Assembly: GCA_029844215.1 (NCBI GenBank)
Contig: CM056724.1
Location: 86,385,093-86,449,092, forward strand
Length of the DNA: 64,000 nt
Direction of reading: 5' to 3'
Source: Przewalskia tangutica
Lineage: Eukaryota > Streptophyta > Magnoliopsida > Solanales > Solanaceae
In this document: positions 44,330-53,986 of the stretch, one piece after another
Numbering within the stretch: position 1 is the first letter of the stretch
How the letters are laid out: every line of letters begins with the position of its first letter
Program-made: the position numbers and the translations under genes
Notes under the pieces: generated by a model
Database searches by the model: none
Told to the model about the DNA's origin: nothing
What the model saw: only the letters and a program-made list of their open reading frames with translations

Positions 44330-45606
44330 ACTCTGAAGGTGATGAACGACCCATCGATCCCGAAGTTGAGTAGTAACATCCGCGCCACTGTTCGAAAATT
44401 TCTCGCAAATGGCCTGCCGCAAGCCTAACAAGCTATTTAAGTAGTACGACACTCCCATAAGAACCCTACCACAACGACCATACCGAGGTGGGGTGGCCTC
44501 TCTCGCTAACACCCTTCCTCTCCGATCCACTGAATCATGAATCGACTGTAGGCTAAGTCATCCCACTGTATCCTCCTACTAGGACATTCTCTCTCACATG
44601 TACGACGGTATTGGTAAGACAAGCATTAGTAAGAAAGACGACATTTCTCGGGATGGCGTCTACCACATAGTGAACACCGAGGGAAAGAATCGGTGGCTAG
44701 AACCTATGAAAATCGTGAACGAAACCACGAGTTGACCAACTCCTAAATACCTGAGCGTCACGAAGTCCGTGAGGACCACTCAGATCTTGGCGGAGGCGCA
44801 TAACGATCTGGCTGGAGAAGGTCCACCTCGAAAGTTACCAAAGGACCTGTTGTTCTCGCCTCTTCGCGATCTTGTTAATCCGTCGATCTCCACGTTCCTC
44901 GATCACGCGCGTAAGCTGTCAGACGGGCAATGTCCATGTCCGATCAAGATCTACTCTTGTACAACTCTGCTAGATAATCGTCATGTCCTGTGACATACCG
45001 GTGCACTCTATCCTCCATGTCTGCCACTAACGCGGGGACATAACGAGCCAATAATTCTAACTCTATACTGTATTCCCGAACCGTCCGCCCGTTCTGCCTC
45101 AACCTCATAAATCTATGCGCGAGCTCTCTCATCCGCGAGGGCAAGTGTAAGAAATGTCTCGAGGTCTTGATCACTTTCATGATCCGCAGAATCGTCGAAT
45201 AAACTCGATGATCTTCCTCGCCCTCAATCCATAGGACTCGGGTGGATGCAACTTCGAAGTCCCAAGTCTCAAAACTATCGGATCTAGGGTGAACTATCGT
45301 ATCGCCGGAACACCAGGCTCTTCCGTCCTCATTCCCAGCCACCAGACTAGCTAGTAACTGGGCCATCTCCTTGTAACTCATATCCTTTGTTCCTGGCCGT
45401 GGAACTGAAGACTCAGGTATCGTGGTCTCTGTAGCTACTGCTGCTGCTCTAAACTCTCCTGGGGCTAGCGGCGTCGCCGAACTCCCCGAATGAAGCACTA
45501 TCTCAGGTAATGACCAGGCCTGTGCCCTCGTAACCCTCCGTGTTTTACTCGTAGCTCCCTCCGCAGCCTGGCCCATCTGGGCCCTGGTTGCCTTGCGTAG
45601 AGGCAT
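44330..45606 (-). pseudogene. gag: N5 gag, intact N-terminal 220 residues, then broken
   Basis: ATG at 45606 (MPLRKATRAQMGQA) is preferred because N1, N2 and N4 gag begin alike. The open frame to 44944 contains SYKEMAQLLASLVAG, a WCSGDTIVHPRSDSFETWDF motif, FLHLPSRMRELAHRFMRLRQ, RTVREYSIELELLARYVPAL and DMEDRVHRYVTG, which is the capsid part of chromovirus gag. Downstream frames retain a glycine-rich linker near 44830 and a zinc-knuckle remnant near 44590-44690 (CGRRHPEKC-like). This is the best template in the window for judging the other gag copies. Confidence 0.85.
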
Positions 45607-45748
45607 AACTAGCACAAACGAATACGCCAGAGGGAGTCCAACTTATAACACAACTCTAAGGCACGATCTCAGAGTGAGAAGAATGGAAACCAATCCTAAA
45701 TATCCTGCAGCCTCCTGATTATAGGTGTGGTGCAAAACACACCGATAA

Positions 45749-47371
45749 CACTTTATTAACGCTGCAGTGGTTTCACAACTTTTTAACACAAACCAAGTCC
45801 TTAATATTTCACATCAAGTCATTTATAAGTCAAGTCTCTTATCTTTTAAAAATCACAGACCATTTCTTTACCTACATAAAGTTGTTATAACAAACTTCGC
45901 ATAAAGTCGTTATAACACTTTATGTTTTAAACCAATCAAATTCGTTTAGCACACGTACGTCTACCGTACTACATAGTTCACACAATCATGCTAGAAAAGA
46001 TAGGAAGAGGTTCACATACCTCGCGACGATTATCGACAATTAGCAAAACGCTCCAAAGTACTATCACTCTGCTAGCCTTTTCCACCCTTCAAGTAGAATA
46101 CGCTACTCGTAGTACTTCCACCTATAATGGCCATAAAATGTCTATCAACTTCTAGATCTCTTCGTAGAATATTCTAAATACAAGATTCCTTATTCTACGG
46201 AAAATTCGGCAGAACCTCCCCCCCCCCGTAACCACATAAATCTCCTCCTCTATCAAGGCCCGCTACCAAGCCAACAACTCCAGTGGGTTACCGCCTAACC
46301 TGGACGTGTACAATACTGCCCCACAATAATACTACAAGTCTACTGTAAATACAGTTCAATTCTTATCCATATTCATTCTACATATAGTATACTCAACTAT
46401 ACATTACTACAACATGTAATATCCAATTACAATAGGGGGACAAAGATAATTACCTCGATAAGCCCAAAATTATCCAAGATATAAGTCGATCATGCGCAAC
46501 GTTTAGCTCCAATTCCTTACGCTCCAACCCGCTCCAAGCAACCCTTAGAAGTTTCTAAACAACTTCTCTTAACACTTCATCTAAGCTATGAAGATTTTTC
46601 TAGGGCTTCATTTTGCGACTATGGAATAAAGTAGTATTTCCGGGCTCTTATGTTGGGATTTCTTTGGAATACCACAAGGGATTTAGGCTAAAGTATTTGG
46701 AATAACAACAATACTTGAAGAATTCTACTCAAGGTGGGGGGGGGGGTGTTTGGACGAGAAATCACTAAGGGAGGGAGGGGAATTTTTTTGCCTTGGAAAC
46801 TTTCTAAGGTGGATGAAATAAAGTCTTGCACCTGAGGTATTTATAGGGAAAATCAATGGCCAAGATCTAGGCAAGTGGATGGTGAGGATGGGGTACATGT
46901 GTGTGGGTAGTTGGCCAACCATTTGGCTACCACAAAAATGGGACAAGTGGCCACCACAAAAATGGGCCACTTGTCCACCAAAAAAATGTCCCACTTGTCC
47001 TTCTCCAATTCGGCCAACATGGCCACACGGGGGTGACACGTGTCTCCCCCCTACTCGTCCAAAATATTTCATCTTCCGAAAATATTCGTAATGCCAAAAA
47101 TCCGAAAATAAAGTGGGCCCCACAAAACCGTAAATTTTCCCGTGGGCCCCACGTGACCAATTTCGGAAATAAAATTTCATAATTCTCAAATATTCCAAAA
47201 AGTCCAAATACCAAATCTGGGAATCCAATTCCCTTTAACGAACATTTTTCCTTCACAAAATCCGGAAACTTTTCCGTCGAAAAAATCACATCTTTCTTCC
47301 TTTCCAATTTTACTGTCGTATTCTCGTACGTACGTCCTCGTATACATACCCTGGAACTACGGGGTGTAACA
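45749..47371 (-). repeat. N5 5' LTR, 3' truncated
   Basis: From the terminus TGTTACACCCCGTAGTTCC at 47371 to a junction at 45748-45751, where LTR-internal CTTTATTAACGCTGCAGTGG abuts leader ACACACCGATAA. It holds a G11 tract (46736-46746), a TATA box (46838-46845), GTACGTCTACCGTAC (about 45956) and a (C)9 run near 46220. Confidence 0.85.
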
Positions 47372-47449
47372 CAACACACTGATAATCAAGACTCTACTAG
47401 ACACGGTCTGTAGACACTTTCCGAGGACTAACTGCTCTGATACCACTTT
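47372..47449 (-). other. N3 leader and primer binding site
   Basis: The minus strand reads TGGTATCAGAGCAGTT (47430-47445), five bases from the N3 5' LTR, followed by a TCCTCGGAAAGTGTC leader shared by all the gypsy elements here. The leader is interrupted at 47371 by the N5 LTR. Confidence 0.85.
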
Positions 47450-50437
47450 TGTCACGACCCGACCCCGGGGCCGCGACTGGTGCCCTACCTGGGCACCCCG
47501 TTCAGGTATACATCAGAGAATAGCAGTGGAACATACATAACACATATCAAAACTTAGAAAAATAAACATCAACAGGCTAGCCGATAAGGCCACCTTCCGT
47601 AAAATGTACATAAACCAAAATACGTCAGTACAATTCTGTTCTTTAAAACCCAAACCACAAATGTGACTACGCACTTCTGACAATAACAGCGTGGCGGGAC
47701 AGGGCCCCGCCATACCCCTGAATGTACATAATATCTACAACATCAGGGAGAATTGTACCAAAAGACAAGCCTCTGGAGAAATGGAGCTTCCGACACCTGA
47801 TCAGTGATCCTAAGAATGAGGATCCACCACCGCTTTACCACTGTGGCGGCATGACGCAGCCTCCGGGAAAGGGGTCGATAAATGTACCATGTATGCAAAA
47901 TCGAAAATATCAGAAATACATCATAAGTCTAAAATAAAGTTGGAGACATGTATGATAATCAAATTACAGTACACTGTGCCTTACTAACGATGAGAGTAAC
48001 AAGTATAAACTTTACTGCATAAAAATAGGAGGCTCATGATCAAAGTAGGGTCCTCCGCCCGTAGTATCATTAATCATTCCTACTCCTGGGACTATTTCAC
48101 CCGCATAGGCCGTATGGACCCGCATGAGGTAACTTACTCGCATAGACTGTATCCGCCCGCATAGGTCGTGTGGACCCGCATGAGCTATCCCTCGCATAGG
48201 ACTGGTCTGCCACGCATAGGACTATTTCACCCGCATGAGCCCTACGGACTCGCATGAAGTATTCCTCACATCATGGGTAGCAAATCCACGGAATATGCAA
48301 ATGCCACAAACCCGGGGAATGACCCCGTAATGAATAATATATCACTAGCACAAACCGGCTATCATACATAGCATAAGCACTACCGGCTTATCATACATAA
48401 CATAAGCAAGTTAAGAAATCCCCTAACTTCTTATTAGTCGTGTTCATATACACTCTCATTTTAGTTTACTTAAGGCACTAACATGTCTTTATAAAATCCG
48501 GGAATTTAACCCAAAGTACTACGTACTTCTACTCTTTTAAAAATGACTCTTTTTCATATAAAACTTCCAAGATACTAATAACCGTAGTATCAAGTCCTAA
48601 CTACTTTTCAAGACAAGTCACCATACCTTTTAGAAATGTGTTTAGGCTTCTAAATCAAATGACTTTTTTTTCTTTTAAAACCTTAAGCAATTGATGCCTT
48701 CAAATCAATTTGTCTTTCATTAATTCAAGTCATTTATCCTTACTTATTTTACTTAGAGTAAATCTGTCTTTCAACTTCCCATAAAGCTAATAAAAACTTC
48801 CCATAAAGTCGTTATATTAACTTTATACTTTAGGCAATTATATTCTTCCTTATATCCAAGGGACTTATACGTTTAAAACGAAACAAGTATCATATACATA
48901 AAACACTTCAAGTCCCTTAACTTGAAAACTAAGACATCCTTAATACTTTCAAACAAGTGAGTTAATCCCCTAACTCAACCAACTTGGACATTCTTAAAAC
49001 AATTAAATGATATCAAAGTCTTGTACGTCTACCGTACTATATAGGTACAACTATTCATGCTCAAGAGATAGGAAAGTTCCACATACCTCTTCGGGTCAAT
49101 CCCCTTGCTAAGTCCAATATACCGCACGTAGTATGTCAATCTATAATGACCATAATACGTCTATTAACGTCTTACTTCAAACGTAGAACATTTTAAGTGT
49201 AAAGTCACTAAATTCTACGGAAAATCGGACAACACTTCCTTTGTTTCTACATATTTTTCCACCTTTTTCAAGGCCCGAATTCAATAACCAAACACACCAC
49301 ATTTAAGGCTCAACAATGCAATTAACAATAGGGGATTACACGCCTACAAGACGTGTAAAATTCCGCCCCACAATTGATACCAAACTAATACAAACTTACA
49401 AGGTCAATTCGGCACTTGAAGCACTACAACACAAATTCTTATCCAATTCCTTTTCAATCCAAGTTGTTTAGTATAACAGGATATCAAGTCGCAATCGATT
49501 ATAACTACTACAATCTTCAAGTAAGTAACATGCGACGATTCTAATTAGCGACCAAATTGTATTCCAACTTCAAATGGCTAGAATGTCATTTCGGATTCTA
49601 GGCTTCAACTATCCATAACACTTATAAATCTTCAACACAATATACTTCATGCTAGTTAAAAAGTAAGGCTACAACAATATGAAATCATATAACACTTTAA
49701 GAAAACAAGATTGTTACCTCAACGAGCCTTAATCCAACTTCAAGATCCGAAGTCGCTCCCTAGCAACTTAGAGCCTCTCCTTGACACTTCAATCCGCCAC
49801 TTGAGACCCTTAGAAGATCACAAAAAACTTTTCTTTAATCTTCCAAACCAAACCTATGAAAGCAACTAGGTTTTCACCTTGCGACTAATACGAAAATGAT
49901 ATTTTTCCGTGATCTTTCTATTGAGATACCCTTACAATACCCTTATGAACCTTGGTTTAAAGTGTGGAGCTTAAAGAACAACAAACAAATTTTTTTCTTT
50001 CTTGAAACCCATGGAACCCGAGAGCTCTCTCAAAGTTCATCCAATTTTATTGAAATTTTTTCTAAGTGTAGAAGCTTGTCTCACTACTAGTATACATATA
50101 TAGCATAATGGAGGGCCAAGATTAGTACATATGTGTGTCTTAGATGCATTTCACTAGGATCAAGCCCAAGTGGCCCTTTGACAAGTCAACAATATCAAGC
50201 TTCAAGACTTAGCAAGACTTGGTCATCTAACTTATGGTCAAATGACCCTTTTACCCATGCCATTTTCGTCCAAGACCAACTTAAGGGGGGGTGACACGTG
50301 TCGCCCTCCCATTCGTCATAATATTTCGTTTTCCGACAATTTCATAATTCCGATAAATTTTTACTAGTCTCAAATCTTAACATTTGGATTCTTACGCACG
50401 TTCTTAAAAACATGTTCTGAAATTACGGGGTGTAACA
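47450..50437 (-). repeat. N3 5' LTR
   Basis: 2,988 bp and near-identical to 28148-31138. Differences are mostly single substitutions and a few small indels, for example near 47880. The TATA candidate CTATATATG is at 50095-50103 and the minisatellite at 48095-48275. CAG/CTG words are largely intact in both copies, unlike N1 and N6. Confidence 0.93.
48095..48275 (-). repeat. Minisatellite cassette in N3 5' LTR
   Basis: The same GGACCCGCATGAGG-type repeats as 28795-28975. Confidence 0.75.
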
Positions 50438-50442
50438 ATTTG
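50438..50442. repeat. Right target-site duplication of N3 (ATTTG)
   Basis: A perfect copy of 28143-28147. Confidence 0.95.
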
Positions 50443-50750
50443 AGATGTCAATCAATTTTTCAAAATAATATTTAATATAATTAGCTTCTTCCATCCTTAA
50501 ACATTCATATTTACTCATGAGCATGCATATCTTTGTTAGACGAACACTTGAGCCACCTTCACAATGATTTGTAGGTATCACATGCATCTTTAGCCATGAG
50601 GAAATTTTGAATGAGTTTGAACATATACATGTCAACCCATTCAAAAATTGCATTTAAGACTTTTTCGTTAAAGCTAGCATTATTGGTTTCTTCTGTAGTT
50701 CATTCAGATTAATCTGGTTTAACAATAATGTCACATTTCTCATCCGGTGA
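50438..50750 (-). pseudogene. gag: Copia gag, first half (UBN2 type)
   Basis: Minus frames read SFNEKVLNAIFEWVDM, FLMAKDACDTYKS, then EGGSSVRLTKICMLMSKYEC and LRMEEANYIKYYFEKLIDIS just before ATTTG (50438-50442) and the N3 LTR. This is the UBN2 gag pattern. The frame carries on at 28147 after removal of N3. At least one frameshift lies near 50600. Confidence 0.82.
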
Positions 50751-50769
50751 CAACATTTATACAACAACA

Positions 50770-51330
50770 AAAAAAAAGAATTAAACTCAAATGCCAATTC
50801 TGTTTTCGAATGTGGGAAATTTTATTGTCCGACACTAGTAACAAAACTTTAGCAAAAAAGAAAACTTTCAAGAGTAAATACAGCGGAAATTTAAAGAATA
50901 CAAATGTTTTAAATTTTATAAGTTATATATATAATATAGCTTATGATGGTCAATGACCAAATGTATTGTATATATATTATATACAAATAAACAAATTCCT
51001 TTGTCTACAGATTTATAAGATAAAACAGAAAGGATTTAAAAGTTGAAGTCGCAGATGACTTCTGCCTGAAAAAATCTAACTAAGTAGACATAGACAACCT
51101 CTCATTACAATCGCTCCATACAAAACTAATCTAGATCTAAATAACAATTGTAATGTTGGACATAATGATGTCAACACACTCAGGCAACACTGGTGATCTA
51201 AACTTCTGAGATGAAATCTCGAGAGCTCTCTTGGTATTTTTACTTTCTGGTTCTGGATATCAATTCTCTGCAGTCATAATTATTTCATTACTTCTCAAAC
51301 ATCATCATTTTGGGAAAATTGAACTCAATT
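50770..51330 (-). repeat. Copia LTR-like copy 1 (5' LTR end of the gag-bearing copia)
   Basis: Shares long matches with 52375-52790: AGTAACAAAACTTTAGCAAA near 50836, TTATATATATAATATA near 50924, and GAGAGCTCTCTTGGTATTTT near 51219. It directly borders the copia gag leader, so it is probably the end of its 5' LTR. No clear iMet primer site is seen between them. The promoter half present in copy 2 is missing. Confidence 0.65.
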
Positions 51331-52009
51331 TATTCCTAAAAACATTGCTATGCATGTGATTAATATAAATAGAAAAAGAATACATAATTATAATTATACC
51401 TTTAAACACAGGAAATTATCTATAATTATTAAGCACATGAAAACATGTATCTGATTAACTACTCTAACTAAGCATTTTTCATTTCTCTTAATTAATTTAA
51501 ATAATTTAATGTATCTGGTTTCATGAAAACGTTTATGCGTATTCCTATCAGAATTCATGGTTTAGGAGAAATTAGGTAATAAATATCAGGATTTTGCATT
51601 AAACTCTTAAGTAATTAAATATGTTCATGCATTCGAAGAGGTGTATTTGAAGTCTCATTATTGTGATGCAATTATTGTTTCTTCACTAATGCAGTAACAT
51701 TATAACACTATTCATTTTGTTTTTCCCTTGTTTATTTATTTATTACAATTTATCTTATTTTAAGAATTATAAAATGTCTAAATACATTACATAATTAAAG
51801 GAGGAATATGGAAAGAGTTTAATCTCAAAACTTTTCATGTCCCAAGAAATATTGATTATTTAGGAAAAACAATATAAACTACCCACCCCTAAAAGGTAAA
51901 GTATTTACCCGATTCTACCCCCATAAAATTTAATAACTAAATTACCCACATGGCTAAATGTAATTACCCGTATACCCCTTTCTAATATTTTGCCGATTGA
52001 TGCCTTCAA
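51331..52009. other. AT-rich stretch without recognised gene
   Basis: No coding, LTR end or tandem repeat is recognised. It contains an ACCCCTAAAAGGTAAAGTA and TACCCGTATACCCC region near 51889-51980 of the kind found in MITE or solo-LTR ends, but no pair of termini could be matched. Confidence 0.4.
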
Positions 52010-52374
52010 TATATGATATATGTCATGTGGGTATCATAGAGGAATTATACGTTTTTTAAGAAAAGAATTAGTCCTCTATGATAACCTTCAGTATATGATA
52101 TATACCTGGTTGGTATCATAGAAGACTGAAAAATATTTTTTAAGGAATGAACAATCTTCATAATATCATGTCAGTATATAATATCAGTTTCTATGATACT
52201 CTGTCAGTATATGATATATACCATATGGTTATCATAGATGATTTAACTCTCTATTGAAAGGATTGATCATTCCTCGATGTTCATAATAAGTCTCATAACT
52301 CATTATACCTTGATGGTATCTTGGAGGATTGAGAAATGTCATTTAAGGTGAAGGTGGCTATGGAACAATAAAAC

Positions 52375-53104
52375 AAATGAAATAAACTCGAATGATAATT
52401 CTGTTTCCGAATGTCGTAAATTATGTCGTCCGACACTAGTAACAACACTTTAGCAAAAAGGAAAACTTTGAAGAGTAAATGCAGCGGAAATTTAAAGAAC
52501 ACAAATGTTGTAATTTTTCATAAGTTATATATATAATATAACTTATGATGGTCAATGGCCAAATGTATGGTATATATATTATATACAAATAAATAAATTC
52601 CTTTCTTTACAGATTTACAAGATAAAACATAAATGAATTAATCTAGAATCTAAACAACAATTGTAATGTTGGACAGAATGTTGTCAACACACTCAGACAA
52701 CACTAGTGATCCAAATTTATGAGATAAAATCTTGAGAGCTCTCTTGGTATTTTTACTTTTTGGTTTTGGATATTGATTCTCTGAAGTAGACTCTCTATTT
52801 ATAGTAGAAAGTCTTTCTTGAATTGCTCATCGATCGGTTGTGAAAGTTGAGGGAAAAGTGGACTGCTGATGGGATTGGTTGGAGAAGATCAAGGAGTAAT
52901 AATCTCAACAGCTTTGGCTTGATCCTTACAAAAAACAACAACTTTTGACTTAGTCCTCACACATTTTTTACCAGTACATTTTTACCTTGCTAAGTCATTT
53001 TTACCTGATAGTAATGTTTACACAATATTACTGAATCGCGTGAAGTAAGGCCAAATCTGTTCAGAAAATGTTGGTCCGAAAGTTGTGTCATATTTGTCCC
53101 AACA
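52375..53104 (-). repeat. Copia LTR copy 2, probably solo
   Basis: Begins (minus) TGTTGGGACAAATATGACAC at 53104, a typical copia LTR start. A CTATAAATAG TATA box is at 52797-52806, followed by a CCAAGAGAGCTC leader. The minus-strand 3' end near 52375 is approximate. No internal coding adjoins it on either side. Confidence 0.7.
52797..52806 (-). promoter_or_regulatory. Copia LTR TATA box
   Basis: CTATAAATAG on the minus strand, about 300 bases inside the LTR start and upstream of the conserved AAGAGAGCTCTC leader. Confidence 0.6.
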
Positions 53105-53499
53105 TACGTACACATTCATATCAATACTTGAGGAGATATGTTGGGTTAAATATCATACCACCAAGTCCAAAATTAATAGAAGGAATGAAGCAGTCATCCA
53201 TGAAACCATCTGTGTAGATTTATATATTATGATGATATCATGAAGGCCTCTCTTTGAATGACTTAAGCAGTCATTTATGATACCATCATGGTATATGCAG
53301 TCCTTCATGCTACCATCTGAGTATATGATATATACCATGATGGTATCATGAAATACTGCTACACATTTGAAGGACTCGAGAAGTTCTCTATGATACCATC
53401 TCAGTATATTTTTATATCATGATAGTATCATGGATGACTGGGGACTGTTGCATTCAAAGACTTCGACTATCCTTCATGATAGCATCTGAATATATGATA

Positions 53500-53986
53500 T
53501 TTTTTTGGTAATTAAATGTCGTTTTATTACCAAGTAACCTATTTACAACACATTTTGTTCTTTCCTTCACTAAGTTGGACATACCCAACCTTAATGTTTA
53601 CTACTGTCTTCCTTTTCTTATATTATTGATGCATTACGTTGGATAAAGTTAAGTTTTTGCAATCTTCTATCTAATCTATGTACTATACTACCTCTAGTGA
53701 CTACTTCTTGTATTATCAATCTTGTTATTTCCTCTGGTTTCCTTCTATTTTTATAGAATACCACCCTATTTCTTTCTTGCCAAATATGATATATTGCAGC
53801 AGTTAGTGTCATCCTATAAATTGTTGCCTCTGCACTCTTTTCTTTACTTTGCTCAATCATCCACTGTATTTGTGTTTCCCATTCTCTGTTTATTGCTTTC
53901 CATCTAAGCATCCCTTTCCATATCTTTACATTTTCTGGGCATTGGAAGAACATATGTTGAATTGATTCCTCTGTTTATTGGCATAT
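53500..53986 (-). pseudogene. LINE 3' end (zf-RVT region of non-LTR retrotransposon ORF2)
   Basis: The minus frame 53953-53618 (111 residues) reads MFFQCPENVKIWKGMLRW, QIQWMIEQSKEKSAEATIYR, LTAAIYHIWQERNRVVFYKN, RRKPEEITRLIIQEVVTRGS and RLDRRLQKLNF. The HLFFQCP...W and YxIWxERN pattern is the C-terminal zinc-binding region (zf-RVT) of plant LINE reverse transcriptase ORFs. About 110 bases of 3' UTR follow, ending in a short A run at 53500-53506. Everything upstream is cut away by the N6 LTR at 53987. Confidence 0.85.

Larger units (their letters stand above)
42540..47371 (-). mobile_element. N5: truncated non-autonomous gypsy element
   Basis: Minus-strand. The 5' LTR keeps only its first 1.6 kb (47371 down to 45749); its end and the PBS are lost. 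The leader (45607-45748), gag (to about 44330), the conserved ORF (43909-44142) and the polypurine tract (43517-43530) follow. The 3' LTR keeps its first 977 bp (43516 down to 42540) before N4 begins. N5 lies in the leader of N3, since N3 leader sequence resumes at 47372. Confidence 0.78.
28148..50437 (-). mobile_element. N3: gypsy element with nested insertions, 22.3 kb
   Basis: Minus-strand element with LTRs at 47450-50437 (5') and 28148-31138 (3'). These are nearly identical and of equal length (2,988 and 2,991 bp), and the element is flanked by ATTTG. Native internal sequence is limited to pol from late RT to the C-terminus (31189-33539) and the PBS/leader (47372-47449). Gag, protease and most of RT have been lost. 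The space between is filled by N4 and N5. The high LTR identity suggests that N3 is younger than the copia target. Confidence 0.9.
52010..53498. repeat. Palindromic AT-rich repeat array around a copia LTR
   Basis: Irregular repeats with the theme CATGATACCATC, then GTATATGATATATACC, then GATGGTATCATGAA. They occur at 52010-52330 and again at 53150-53498, on both sides of the copia LTR copy 2. The clearest hairpin is 53304-53352, with arms TTCATG-TACCATC and GATGGTA-CATGAA around TATATGATATATA. Confidence 0.7.
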
